NCBI GenBank assembly: GCA_902168185.1
Contig: CABHOV010000064.1
Coordinates: forward strand, 62,001-126,000
From: an uncultured Bacteroides sp.
GTDB taxonomy: Bacteria; Bacteroidota; Bacteroidia; Cytophagales; Cyclobacteriaceae
Direction: 5' to 3'
DNA length: 64,000 nt
This document shows, one piece after another, positions 28,106-37,248 of the stretch. The first letter of the stretch is position 1; every line of letters starts with the position of its first letter. A program made the translations under genes and the position numbers. The notes beneath the pieces were generated by a model. That model had not been told where the DNA came from and ran no database searches. It saw nothing but the letters and a program-made list of their open reading frames with translations.

Positions 28106-30505
28106 CTATTCGTATCGCAACGCCTTTACCGGATTGGCCCGGGCGGAGCGAAGTGTATGATAGCTGATGGTGAGTAACGCAATGGTAAGCGCCAGGATAC
28201 CTCCCAGTAAAAATGTAAGCGGGTTGATGTTGATCCGGTAAGCAAAGTTTTCAAGCCAGGCGTACAGTAGCCAATACGTTATAGGACTCACGATTATAAA
28301 AGATATAGCAATAAGCCACGTAAAATTCCGCGATAACAGAACGGTGATTTGTGTTTCTGTTGCGCCCAATACTTTTCGGATGCCGATCTCCTTCGTTTTC
28401 TTTTCGGTAGTAATTGCAGCAAGACCAAACAGTCCCATGCACGAAATTAGAATTGCAAGGCCGGCCATGATCGAAACGACCGCGCTCATTTGCTCATCCG
28501 AGCGATATAGGTTTGCAAAATGTGAATCGAGAAAAGTATAGGTAAACGGATAGCTGGTAATGTTCTTGTCCCATATATTCTTTACAGCACCTATAGATGC
28601 TTCTACATTCTGACCATTTACTTTAATAGACATTTCATCATAGCCCCATTCGGGATGTACCACCATCGACAACGTATTTATTTTATAGTGTAATGAATTG
28701 AAATTAAAATCTTCAGCAACGCCAATGATCGTGCCCAGGGAATCGTTGTGATACCAACTGTGACCTGCTGATGCACCAACCGTTTCTTTCAGTGCAAGTT
28801 CTTTCGCGAACGATTCATTAATGATGAAAGCTTTGCCATTATCGCTCGCGTGTTCTTTTGAAAAGCCGCGGCCTTCTTTTAGTTTGATACCGTATACTTT
28901 CAGGTAATCATAATCGACATTTACATTCGAAGGAGTGATCTCTAGGATACCGGTATCTGCTTTTACTTTGAATCCCCACTGATGGAAGTTATTACCGAGC
29001 CGCTGACCGGCAGCCGTTACGCCCACAATGTTACTGTTGGCAAGCAACTCGTTCTTCAGTGTCTCAAATTTTTCATTGACTTCGTTATTCATATCTACCA
29101 GCATGATCTGGTCCGTGGAAAACCCGATGTCCTTGTTTTTCATGAAATATAGTTGCTGCAGCACAATGAATGTGCTCACGATCATGGCGAGTGCTAAACC
29201 AAATTGTACCACCACGAGACTACTGCGAAATATAGATTTACCTTCGCCTTTGCTGCCGCCTTTTAATATACGGGCAAGCGTAAAAGAAGTCATGTAGAGA
29301 GAAGGATATATACCCGTTAGAATTCCCAGCCCGAGTGTTATACCAAACAGAAGCATTGGCTGCACGGGATGATCGAATAGTGTTGCTAGCGCAAGCTGCC
29401 TTCCAATCAAATTGTTTAATAGCGGTATACATAACAGGTCAAATAAAAAGGCCACCGCCAGGGCAATGACGGCTAATAAAACGGATTCAAAAATAAACTG
29501 CGAAAAGAGTTGAAGTTTTTTAGCTCCTATGCTTTTGCGAACGCCAATCTCCTTCCATCGGTGTGAAGCGCGCGCGGTAGTAAGGTTCATGAAATTAACG
29601 CCTGCAATCAGCAGGATGAACATGCCTATAATAAAGAATACATCCAGGTATTTACCGTTGAACTTCCGATAGTTATTATAGTCATGTTCTATATCCATGG
29701 AAGCTAAATGTACTTCCTCCAGTGGTTGCAGGAATAATGTATAGTACTTATTTATATCCTTGTTGTCGGTATGTCGCAATAGAAATTCCGGGAACTTCGC
29801 CTCCAGCGCTTTTATATCGGTACCTGGCTGCAGGAGTAAATATGTGTTCAGAAAGTTCGAACCCCAGCGCGCATTGAACTCCGGATCACGTCTCGTAAAA
29901 GTTGTAATAGAAATCAGTGCATCGAATTGCAGATGTGAATTCTCGGGTACCTCTTTTATGATGCCGCTGATTTTAAATTCTTCATCTACAATTGTGATCA
30001 TATTACCTATAGCTGTTTCCACAGATGGAAAGAACTTTAGGGCAGTTTCTTCCGAGAGCAGAATACTTTGCGGTTCATCCAAAGCAGTAGAGGGATCACC
30101 AGCCAGTAATGGAAAATCAAATAAATCGAGAAACGTACTGTCCACTGCGAACACCTGCTCTACAAGTATTTGCTTTTCGTCCTTCTTGAATAACTTTTTG
30201 CCATGACTCCAGAACCGTGTAAAGTTTAGCACTTCCGGATAGTCTGCTACCATGCTTGGCCCCATGCCCGGCATAGAGAGCGCTACCTTCTGCAAATTGG
30301 TGCCGGTAAAATTCTGGATTTCATCCAGCCGGTATAGCGTTTCCTTTTTATGGTGAAAAGAATCGAAGCTTCTTTCATCTTTAATGAAGAGGTAAATAAC
30401 CATGCAGGCCGCCAGTCCAATGGCAAGGCTAAAGATGTTGATGAATGCATACAACGGGCTTTGGCGAATATTGCGTATAGCAATGGAGAGGTAATTACGG
30501 AGCAT
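28106..30505 (-). CDS. MacB/FtsX-type ABC transporter permease
   Basis: 799 residues. The N-terminus YLSIAIRNIRQSPLYAFINIFSLAIGLAA and a TM helix (about 20-42) open a MacB-type periplasmic domain (about 45-270), followed by three TM helices with FtsX motifs (about 280-400; FMNLTTARASHRWKEIGVRKSIGA), a second half with a TM near 430-450 and another periplasmic domain, and three final TM helices (about 675-790; TKEIGIRKVLGATETQI). This 4+4 arrangement is common in Bacteroidota. No ATPase gene is adjacent, so it must use one encoded elsewhere. These permeases act in lipoprotein or peptide export and cell-envelope stress; the substrate here is unknown. A terminator follows it. Confidence 0.92.
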   Translation of the reverse strand: MLRNYLSIAIRNIRQSPLYAFINIFSLAIGLAACMVIYLFIKDERSFDSFHHKKETLYRLDEIQNFTGTNLQKVALSMPGMGPSMVADYPEVLNFTRFWSHGKKLFKKDEKQILVEQVFAVDSTFLDLFDFPLLAGDPSTALDEPQSILLSEETALKFFPSVETAIGNMITIVDEEFKISGIIKEVPENSHLQFDALISITTFTRRDPEFNARWGSNFLNTYLLLQPGTDIKALEAKFPEFLLRHTDNKDINKYYTLFLQPLEEVHLASMDIEHDYNNYRKFNGKYLDVFFIIGMFILLIAGVNFMNLTTARASHRWKEIGVRKSIGAKKLQLFSQFIFESVLLAVIALAVAFLFDLLCIPLLNNLIGRQLALATLFDHPVQPMLLFGITLGLGILTGIYPSLYMTSFTLARILKGGSKGEGKSIFRSSLVVVQFGLALAMIVSTFIVLQQLYFMKNKDIGFSTDQIMLVDMNNEVNEKFETLKNELLANSNIVGVTAAGQRLGNNFHQWGFKVKADTGILEITPSNVNVDYDYLKVYGIKLKEGRGFSKEHASDNGKAFIINESFAKELALKETVGASAGHSWYHNDSLGTIIGVAEDFNFNSLHYKINTLSMVVHPEWGYDEMSIKVNGQNVEASIGAVKNIWDKNITSYPFTYTFLDSHFANLYRSDEQMSAVVSIMAGLAILISCMGLFGLAAITTEKKTKEIGIRKVLGATETQITVLLSRNFTWLIAISFIIVSPITYWLLYAWLENFAYRININPLTFLLGGILALTIALLTISYHTLRSARANPVKALRYE

Positions 30506-30590
30506 AGCAGATGTATTTAAGAGCGTTACTCTGAAAATACGAAATGGTTACAGAGATGCCCGGAATTTTTACTCTTCGATTTCTGGAAAA

Positions 30591-30624
30591 TAAAAAGGTT
30601 GTCTCAAAACTGAGACAACCCTTT
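30591..30624 (-). terminator. Intrinsic terminator after the 315-residue lipoprotein gene
   Basis: GGTTGTCTCA (30597-30606) pairs with TGAGACAACC (30611-30620) around a 4-nt loop. On the minus strand the stem is followed by five T. It lies about 90 bp past the stop of the lipoprotein gene, before the permease start. Confidence 0.85.
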
Positions 30625-30709
30625 ATAAGATTAAGCCTTAACGTTATTTCGATTCAGCACTGCAGCGATATTTGTTATATACTGCTGGCGTAGTGTTGCC
30701 TATAGCAGC

Positions 30710-31657
30710 TTAGTAGTAAGAGAATAAATACGTTCCGTGATCCGTTTCGCTGTCACCATAAACATCGTCGTCTTTTACTTCGTATATATTTACTTTAGCA
30801 GGATAGTTCAACCCATCGTAGCTATAGGTAAGTGTAAACGTCATGGTAACGAAACTGTTTGATGTGTCCGTTCCTTTATATACCATCTTGGTAGCATTGT
30901 TACGATCGGCAGCCAGTGTTTCAAAGTACTCCTGGTCAGGATATGATATCAGGTTCAGGTAATATAAAACGCCACCTTGCAGGTTGAACGGATTTGGTTT
31001 GGCATCAAATACATTATCAAGTGTATAGCCAGCCTGTTCTTTTTGCGCGTTAACATGCGTGATGTTGTTGCCCGTATAGGTATAGGAATTTTCGTTGCCA
31101 TACAGGTTCGGCCATACCAAAATGCCATAGTCCGTTCCATTGCGGCTTATAACTTTTCCGCTGCCGTCATAAGAATAATCGATGTCAGCAGTTTCGTCTA
31201 CAACCAGGAAATCTTCATCCGGATAAAAAGCAAGATGCTTGTTTGTAACCTCATCGCCACTAATGGCCAGGAAAGCTTTTTCAACACTTACAGGACTGCC
31301 GGATGTATAGGTCTTTGCCGTATAGGAAGAAGGCGTACATTCACCAGAGGCATAGTGAACTTTCAGTCGAGTAACGATACTGTCGGTAGCGCTTACTTTA
31401 GCACTTGCATCCGCATAGGACACTCGCACAATGCTATCAATGAGATTGTCTTCATAGAAGAAAGTATACTTCTCCTGGAGTACAGAAGTTTTGTCGTAGT
31501 ATACGATCTGTTTTACTTTTCTTTCTTTAGCATATTCCGCAGAGCATTTTACGCATACATCCGGATTGTCATCACAACCGGAAAAGATAAAACAACTAAG
31601 TGCTAAACAGGAGAGGAGTGCGGCAAACATTGCCGAGGTTTTGAGGGTCTTTTTCAT
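30710..31657 (-). CDS. Hypothetical YD-repeat-like lipoprotein
   Basis: 315 residues. The lipoprotein signal ends IFSGC (Cys 28), followed by DDNPD, an acidic export-like stretch. The mature protein has short strand repeats of the type found in Bacteroidota DUF4595/YD-like lipoproteins: IDYSYDGSGKVISRNG, YTYTGNNITHVNAQ, TLTYSYDGLNYPAKVNIY. Two early Cys (CVKCSAEY) might form a disulfide. The function is unknown. It has its own terminator and is not in an operon with the permease. Confidence 0.75.
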   Translation of the reverse strand: MKKTLKTSAMFAALLSCLALSCFIFSGCDDNPDVCVKCSAEYAKERKVKQIVYYDKTSVLQEKYTFFYEDNLIDSIVRVSYADASAKVSATDSIVTRLKVHYASGECTPSSYTAKTYTSGSPVSVEKAFLAISGDEVTNKHLAFYPDEDFLVVDETADIDYSYDGSGKVISRNGTDYGILVWPNLYGNENSYTYTGNNITHVNAQKEQAGYTLDNVFDAKPNPFNLQGGVLYYLNLISYPDQEYFETLAADRNNATKMVYKGTDTSNSFVTMTFTLTYSYDGLNYPAKVNIYEVKDDDVYGDSETDHGTYLFSYY

Positions 31658-32087
31658 GGGTGATTAAAGATTTAAGTCATGACAATAATTTTAACGGGGT
31701 CGAAATTAGAAAATGAAACGGAATGAATGGAGAAAGTATACATGTAATTCGCCTTTATACTACTATTATGTGATATGAATCTGGATAGACGTTGTAACAC
31801 TAAAGTATATTTAGGGTAAATATATACTTTATGAGAGCGGAGAAGTTGCGAAGGTTCGCTGATGGCCTGGTTTAGGACAGTCAATTCTAAAGCTACACCT
31901 TCATCGGCCAACTTAAAGGTTCTGTATTCGACAGGTATATATACCATTGTCCTAAGATCTCGGAAGTCTGGTCTTGTTATAGTATAGGTTTTGGGGTACT
32001 GGAGGCGGGTTCTTTTGAATGAATCCCTGAAAACGAAGTTGTAGTATAATGCTGTATTCCTTAAAATTGTTATTTAATTCAACGGAA
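31658..32087. other. 430-bp intergenic region with an AT-rich inverted repeat
   Basis: I find no convincing gene here. An open frame at 31672-31947 (minus) has no family match and no start context. The visible element is an AT-rich inverted repeat at 31801-31831: TAAAGTATA on the left and TATACTTTA on the right. The region separates the divergent lipoprotein and 113-residue protein genes and must hold both their promoters. Confidence 0.6.
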
Positions 32088-32429
32088 ATGCGGAAGGAAC
32101 TGGCGAAGGAAGAAGGTCAACGGAAAAAATTCAGGGCAACGTTTAGCCGGTTGGGGAAGAAGGTGAATTTCAAAGGCTACTCGGAAGAGACGGTGTTGTT
32201 GCAGAATGTAGTGGACGTTGAAACCAATAAGGCTGTGACGGATCACATCTGGTTCAGCTTTACAAAAGGATTTGAAAAACTAGTACTCACGGAAGGCGTA
32301 ACACTGGAGTTTGAAGCTCGTGTAAAGGAATATAAAAAAGGATACGTCAATAGCCGCTACAAAATTAATAACAGTAAAACCGACTATAAATTGAGTCATC
32401 CCACCAGGATTGTACTCGTAAAATCCTGA
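32088..32429 (+). CDS. Conserved hypothetical cytoplasmic protein (113 residues)
   Basis: I start it at the ATG at 32088 (MRKELAKEEGQRKKF) rather than the frame opening at 32049. The sequence is small, basic and ordered: FRATFSRLGKKVNFKGYSEETVLL, VTDHIWFSFTKGFEKL, FEARVKEYKKGYVNSRYKIN. It resembles a compact beta-barrel (OB-like) fold, and I have the impression of a family widespread in Bacteroidota, but I cannot name a function. It has no signal peptide or membrane helix. It converges on the TraB-family gene with a 19-bp gap. Confidence 0.75.
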   Translation: MRKELAKEEGQRKKFRATFSRLGKKVNFKGYSEETVLLQNVVDVETNKAVTDHIWFSFTKGFEKLVLTEGVTLEFEARVKEYKKGYVNSRYKINNSKTDYKLSHPTRIVLVKS

Positions 32430-32448
32430 TAGCGCATCTTGGTGAAAG

Positions 32449-33357
32449 CTATTTTGTAGGTAAAGGCTTAACGGTATAGCCTGCATTCCGAAGCAACATT
32501 ACCAACCCGTTTTCTCCGGCCAGGTGTAATGCACCCACAGCCACGAACGTTGACTGCTGTTTAAATATACCCGGCAGTTGCAGCATCCATTTTTTATTCC
32601 GGTTGTCAAGCATTACTGCAGCCTCCTTGGGAGTATATACCTGGTCTGCCATAAGCGCTTCAAGTTGTGTGAGGCGTCCTTCGCGGTATAGCTTGTTCAT
32701 GCTCTTAAGTTCGGTTAAAGCTTTGTCCTTCTCGGCAACGGTTGCTACCAGTAGCTGTGCCTGACGCTCATATGTGAACTGTCCAAATATAGCGTGAATC
32801 TGGTCGTCAAATGTTTCAAGGCCTATAAGCTGTTTACCTTCTTTCGCTGCGCGTTGCTGAAAGTATAGATCCATCGCTATATCTTTTATAGGATCAAGCG
32901 GATAATGCTTCTGTTGTAACAACGCCGTGAGCAATACCTGGATCGTCATCGGATTTATACTATTGAACATTTTCAGGTCGTAACCTGAAAGCTCCTGCAG
33001 CCAATCGTTGGTTTGTTTGAATTGTTCAGGCGTAAGTAGTTTATCTAGTGTAGTTCCTTCTAATTGAGCTGCCGTCATCATCTTACCGCTCATTGTGCTG
33101 TCGAGCAGTATTTCACTGACATGTGTTTTTGCGGTAGCAAACCTGGATGACACCTGTGTTAAACTATCGGCATAACGATGGCTCATCAAATGAAATGTTC
33201 CGAACAAATATGAAGGCTGCGCGAGTTCATTGCCACTTACTTCCCAGAAAACAGAATTTTCAACGCCACCTTTTTTCTGTGCTACAGACTGATTAATGGT
33301 AACGACTAGAAGAAGCAAAACTACTTTTAGCTGCGCGTCTTTATTGATGAATATCAT
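32449..33357 (-). CDS. TraB/PrgY/GumN family protein, secreted
   Basis: 302 residues. The signal peptide ends INQSVAQ (about 27). Family landmarks are SYLFGTFHLM (GTFH at 53-56), LIGLETFDDQ, LDNRNKKWMLQLP and the C-terminal VAVGALHLAGENGLVMLLRNAGY (GALH at 275-278). The GxxH motifs and the conserved Glu are proposed metal ligands in this family, which has been suggested to be peptidase-like; the activity is not established here. It overlaps the putative anti-sigma gene by 17 nt, so it is the third gene of a sigma operon. Confidence 0.9.
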   Translation of the reverse strand: MIFINKDAQLKVVLLLLVVTINQSVAQKKGGVENSVFWEVSGNELAQPSYLFGTFHLMSHRYADSLTQVSSRFATAKTHVSEILLDSTMSGKMMTAAQLEGTTLDKLLTPEQFKQTNDWLQELSGYDLKMFNSINPMTIQVLLTALLQQKHYPLDPIKDIAMDLYFQQRAAKEGKQLIGLETFDDQIHAIFGQFTYERQAQLLVATVAEKDKALTELKSMNKLYREGRLTQLEALMADQVYTPKEAAVMLDNRNKKWMLQLPGIFKQQSTFVAVGALHLAGENGLVMLLRNAGYTVKPLPTK

Positions 33358-33952
33358 CTAACAGATTTTTTAATTTATCGAGGTGATTGCCGTATAGTTT
33401 TCTCAGGTACCAGTTTGTAAGCCAGGTACTGCAAAAGAAAAAGATCAAGGCAATCGTGCAGAGATAAAAGATGGTACGCGGGTTTGTCATGGTGTTGAGG
33501 AAATTATCAGTGCCGCGTTCAATGGCTGCAAACAAAAGTCCTAACAGGAAATATATAGGGTATAATATAGTATAGCTCCGCTTGTAAAAGCGAAGGTAAC
33601 TGGAGAGGTTATCGATAAGCCTTTCAAGAGATGCACGCATATTTTCGGCACCCGGATTATAATTCCGCAAGAGCGTGAGTTTCTTAATATAGTAAAATGA
33701 ATAACCAACGAACAGCAGGAGAATGGAAACTGCTGTCCACTTCAATGCACCACTCTGCAATGTAAGTGCATGAATAAGCAGTGCCACACCGGCTACAAAT
33801 GTAAAAACCAGTTCAAACCAAACGCTGCGTTTTAGTTTATCAACAATGGACTGACTTTTGCCTTTCAGCATCAATGCGATTTCCGATTCATCTTTCAACC
33901 GAAAGCCCGGATCATTATTCTTCCATATACTTTTTAGTTCTTCTAATTCCAT
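33341..33952 (-). CDS. Membrane protein, putative anti-sigma factor
   Basis: I start at the ATG at 33952 (MELEELKSIWKNNDP), 2 nt after the sigma-factor stop; the frame opens at 33964. About 203 residues: an N-terminal cytoplasmic segment of roughly 45 residues (LKSIWKNNDPGFRLKDESEIALMLKGKSQSIVDKL is the recurrent opening of such genes, here split over 12-40), then four TM helices (about 48-66, 74-92, 128-146, 162-182). Genes of this form commonly follow ECF sigma factors in Bacteroidota and are thought to restrain them. Function is inferred from position and topology. Confidence 0.75.
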   Translation of the reverse strand: MELEELKSIWKNNDPGFRLKDESEIALMLKGKSQSIVDKLKRSVWFELVFTFVAGVALLIHALTLQSGALKWTAVSILLLFVGYSFYYIKKLTLLRNYNPGAENMRASLERLIDNLSSYLRFYKRSYTILYPIYFLLGLLFAAIERGTDNFLNTMTNPRTIFYLCTIALIFFFCSTWLTNWYLRKLYGNHLDKLKNLLDDIHQ

Positions 33953-33954
33953 AC

Positions 33955-34446
33955 TTACGGGCACATAAGTTTTCTTAATTTCTCGCGGATACGATTCATG
34001 CGTACCCGTACATTGTTTTGAGTTATCCCTATGGTCTCAGCGATTTCATCGTATGGAACTTCTTCGAGTGCCATCATAATCATGGCGCGTTCAATTTCAG
34101 GAAGTTGCCGTACAGCCCATTGAAGTTTCTGAAAATCTTCCTCGCGATCGTCCGCCCAGCTATCAGAAATGTTCATGTGTACCTCTTGCAGGTCTTCGGT
34201 TTTTACGAGACGCGTTTGTTTTCTAAAACCCGATATAGCTGTATTCAGCGCGATGCGATACATCCACGTGGTGATCTTTGCTTCGCCCCTGAACGAGGGA
34301 AACGACCGCCATAGTTGCAGTACAATTTCCTGAAACAGATCATTGCGTGCGTCCTGGTCATGCTCATACATAAAACAAATCTTATGTATCAGCCCCTGAT
34401 GCTCGTTAATAAGGTTAATGAAATTCTGTTCTTCTCCGTTCGCCAA
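33955..34446 (-). CDS. ECF-type RNA polymerase sigma factor
   Basis: 163 residues. Region 2 is at about 25-90 (DLFQEIVLQLWRSF, WMYRIALNTAISGFRK) and region 4 at about 108-160 (LPEIERAMIMMALEEVPYDEIAETIG and NNVRVRMNRIREKL). No regions 1 or 3, as expected for ECF. It is followed directly by the putative anti-sigma gene and the TraB-family gene. The signal is unknown; the partner topology suggests membrane control. Confidence 0.92.
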   Translation of the reverse strand: MANGEEQNFINLINEHQGLIHKICFMYEHDQDARNDLFQEIVLQLWRSFPSFRGEAKITTWMYRIALNTAISGFRKQTRLVKTEDLQEVHMNISDSWADDREEDFQKLQWAVRQLPEIERAMIMMALEEVPYDEIAETIGITQNNVRVRMNRIREKLRKLMCP

Positions 34447-34544
34447 GTGAGAGGGTAACTTTGATGAATGGGTCGAAGATAGGGAAAGATAATTACAGAT
34501 CGTTAGCGGTAAATGTTAAGGGCTATTGTGAATTATTAATGGTA

Positions 34545-35096
34545 CTAATCAATGTGGTGGCGATAGGTAGATCGATAGCCGAGCAAATATGCAATGGGGA
34601 GAGCCATAGTAAAAACTATTTTCTGAATGATATATGGAGGCTTTGTCAACCTGAAAACATCAGAGAACCTGCTCATCAGCAAAGCAATTTGCAAGAAGCC
34701 CGGCATGCCCGTTTCATTTGTCTTGCCATCGCAGGCAAGACCTATTGTAGTTTCTAAAAGATACTCGGTGTCACGTGCCGGATATACTTTCCAATGAACA
34801 ACTGCTTTCTTGCGACTGTTATTCCACATGGTATGCGCTACATTCGGTGCAACGTGGAGGCTATCGCCTGCCTGCAGAATCTTTTTCTCTCCATTCATGC
34901 GCACCGTCAACTCTCCTTCCATCACCCTGAATTCTTCTGCCTGGTATGGATGATAATGTACCGGTGGCTCCTGTGAAAACGCCCGATAAGTCGATATCAT
35001 TTCCAGAAGCGCACCATTTGTGTCCTTCGTAGTTTGCAAAAACTTAACCGTCTGGCCGGTAACCGGATTGGTGATCTCTTTGTTTTTGAAAGCCAT
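34545..35096 (-). CDS. Cupin-2 domain protein with C-terminal hydrophobic segment
   Basis: 183 residues. A cupin barrel (about 15-125) shows metal-ligand-like H47, H49 and E54 in VHYHPYQAEEF and H88 in APNVAHTM. The C-terminal 45 residues contain a hydrophobic stretch (IQKIVFTMALPIAYLLGY) that may be a membrane anchor. Such small cupins serve as dioxygenases, isomerases or ligand-binding proteins; nothing here decides. It is 25 bp upstream of the cytochrome gene's end on the same strand and could be co-transcribed with it. Confidence 0.8.
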   Translation of the reverse strand: MAFKNKEITNPVTGQTVKFLQTTKDTNGALLEMISTYRAFSQEPPVHYHPYQAEEFRVMEGELTVRMNGEKKILQAGDSLHVAPNVAHTMWNNSRKKAVVHWKVYPARDTEYLLETTIGLACDGKTNETGMPGFLQIALLMSRFSDVFRLTKPPYIIQKIVFTMALPIAYLLGYRSTYRHHID

Positions 35097-35121
35097 ACTA
35101 TATACTATAGATTGCGATGTC

Positions 35122-36000
35122 TCAAAGGCTGTTCAAGTATAGATGCAGTGCTTTCAATTCTACATCTGTAAACTCTTTTGCCATAGTCCACGGCATTTCG
35201 TTTGGTTTCAGAATTTTACCTTCCGGTGTTTTTCCTGTACGAAGAGTCTCGATAAACTGCTCGTCTGTCCATTTACCAGGTTGTCCCGTAGAGGAAATGT
35301 CGGCTACAACGGGGAAGCCAGGCGCCACAGGGTCTCCACCTTTCATGTTTTCACGGTGGCATCCCTGACATGACGTTGATAAATATTTTCCGAACTCAAT
35401 GGATACTTCTGCTTTCACTTCCTTTACCAGCGTTCTTTTATGATCGATCATTTCCGCGGGAAACATGGGAAGCTTATCCATGTCAGTAAGTATATAGGCG
35501 AGTGGGCCAAGCGTATTGCCTTCGTTAAATTCACGGTCAACTCTTGGCAGCTGCGCACAATAGGCGATAATCGCGCCCATGTCCTGTTCGCTGAGAAGAA
35601 AATATTCCTGTGATGGCATAAATAACAAAGGCTTTTCATCTTTGCGTATACCATGCTTGAGCGCCAACACCCAATCTTCATCGGTATGGTCTTGCGGAAG
35701 TCCGCCTTTACCTTTCGTAAGATTCGGTGCGATGAGGTGCGCCAGCATAGGATCATCAACAAATACTTTCCCACCCAAGTCCTGTCCATGACAATCCGTA
35801 CAACCCTTTGCTTTCACAAGGCGAGCGCCCAACGCCAAGGCCGCTGAATCTTGTCGTATAGCCAGGGGTTGTGGTTCAACAGTATAGTGTGTGCTTCTTC
35901 TGCTCTCCACACTAAAGTATGCTTTCATGAAAAAGCAAGCGACAATCAATACAATTACTCCCAGGATAATTCCTGTAATTTTCAGGATCTTCTTAAACAT
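35122..36000 (-). CDS. Di-haem c-type cytochrome, membrane-anchored
   Basis: 292 residues. The N-terminal TM helix (about 8-28) is followed by two haem-binding CxxCH motifs: CTDCH (67-71) and CQGCH (211-215), each in a cytochrome c domain, with distal Met candidates in LLFMPSQEY and ILKPNEMPW. Haem would be attached in the periplasm. Such proteins transfer electrons or form part of alcohol/sugar dehydrogenases; no dehydrogenase subunit is adjacent. The gap to the cupin gene is 25 bp. Confidence 0.92.
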   Translation of the reverse strand: MFKKILKITGIILGVIVLIVACFFMKAYFSVESRRSTHYTVEPQPLAIRQDSAALALGARLVKAKGCTDCHGQDLGGKVFVDDPMLAHLIAPNLTKGKGGLPQDHTDEDWVLALKHGIRKDEKPLLFMPSQEYFLLSEQDMGAIIAYCAQLPRVDREFNEGNTLGPLAYILTDMDKLPMFPAEMIDHKRTLVKEVKAEVSIEFGKYLSTSCQGCHRENMKGGDPVAPGFPVVADISSTGQPGKWTDEQFIETLRTGKTPEGKILKPNEMPWTMAKEFTDVELKALHLYLNSL

Positions 36001-36153
36001 ATTCTTCTGTCAAGTTTTAGCACCTGATACGTAACTGCTATACCGAAAAGCCTACGCGTAACGGAGTTTGATCTTCGTTAAACGGAGTCTTTTTTATCTC
36101 TTAAGAATAGGGAATCAGGGATTGGACATTAAGCAGAAGGCGTGAGGAAGTGT

Positions 36154-36852
36154 TTACGGATTGCCGTTTAATGGGAAGTGATGCAATGCTTTTGAAGAAT
36201 GCTGCCGGTGATACCAGTCGTTGTATACCAATTCAACCGTGTCCGTTTTCAAAGTGCCGAAGGCGAAGTCCCTATACTTCTCCAAAATATCAATATACCT
36301 TTGTGTGTTTGTAAATGATTTTCGAAAACGGGTAATGGTGGAATGAGCAGTTTGTATAGTATACCGTTTATCTATAGTCTGTTCCAATGTCGAGCTTCGA
36401 AAGTTCAGGCGAAGATTATCGCGAATATTGTATAGAGTATGGTCTGGAAGGAATCCCTGGATCATCACACACGAAGGCGATGCGGTGACGCCTTTGAATT
36501 CGATCGTTATACTTTTTTGGGATTGTATACTTTGGTTGATTATCCCTATATATTCTGCAACCGGGATGTTTGCTGTCTGAAACCCGATATAGCAAGATAT
36601 AATGGACATGACTGTGACATGAATATCGGAATTCGGATAGTAGTATTGATCGGGCTCTATTACTCGTAAATCATTCAGCAACGTCTGGATATTATTTTTT
36701 ATAGTATCGTTTGGGCGAATCAGAAGAGTCATGCCATAACGATCATCAGCGGGAGAATCAATAAGGTTGTCAAGTTGATAACGATCTGATCGTATCTCTT
36801 GAATAGCGTGTGTGTAGAGCTTGTCGTAATGCTCAGTCAAATTCATGGACAA
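36154..36852 (-). CDS. 2H phosphoesterase (2'-5' RNA ligase-like)
   Basis: 232 residues. Two HxT/S motifs are visible: HVT with H78 (in DIHVTVMSI) and HST with H170 (in TAHSTITRF), 92 residues apart. This spacing and the flanking strands match the LigT/cyclic phosphodiesterase superfamily, which acts on 2',3'-cyclic phosphates or 2'-5' bonds in RNA or nucleotides. There is no signal peptide, so it acts in the cytoplasm. It lies alone, divergent from the propeller sensor gene. Confidence 0.85.
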   Translation of the reverse strand: MSMNLTEHYDKLYTHAIQEIRSDRYQLDNLIDSPADDRYGMTLLIRPNDTIKNNIQTLLNDLRVIEPDQYYYPNSDIHVTVMSIISCYIGFQTANIPVAEYIGIINQSIQSQKSITIEFKGVTASPSCVMIQGFLPDHTLYNIRDNLRLNFRSSTLEQTIDKRYTIQTAHSTITRFRKSFTNTQRYIDILEKYRDFAFGTLKTDTVELVYNDWYHRQHSSKALHHFPLNGNP

Positions 36853-37248
36853 TTAAATCATTTACTGTAAGCAGATGCTATTTACGAAATACTATACAGT
36901 AGGGTTTAAGCTTGTTGCGCAAGCTATAGGAAATTCAATTTTATCCATCTTCTCGTTTACAGGCATCAATGTTAGAATTGTGATTATTATACAGAAAAAC
37001 TTTCTTGAAAAATCTGGTACTTCCAGTCTTTTAAGATTGCTGGTATATATAGGGCTTATCCGATTGGGGAAAAACGGTAACACTTTTAATTTTTTTTAAT
37101 GTGATCATTCGAAGGAAACGTAGCGTGATAATTGTAAATTAAGGAAAACAAACAGTTAGCACTTATTCCTGAACGAGAAGTTCTTTTGAAGTCCGGTATA
37201 GTTACTAGTAAGAAGTCAATCATTGTGTTAAAAGATCATCATTCTATA
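36853..37248. other. 396-bp intergenic region, divergent promoters
   Basis: No gene is supported. It separates the 2H phosphoesterase (-) and the propeller sensor (+) and must hold both promoters. A run of nine T occurs near 37089. I see no perfect TAnnTTTG box or long palindrome. Confidence 0.6.

Noticed and set aside
30977-31606. Open frame of 209 codons on the plus strand
   Set aside because: It is entirely antisense to the lipoprotein gene at 30710-31657, which has a clean signal peptide and its own terminator.
31672-31947. 91-codon frame upstream of the lipoprotein gene
   Set aside because: It has no family, signal peptide or start context and covers the likely promoter region.
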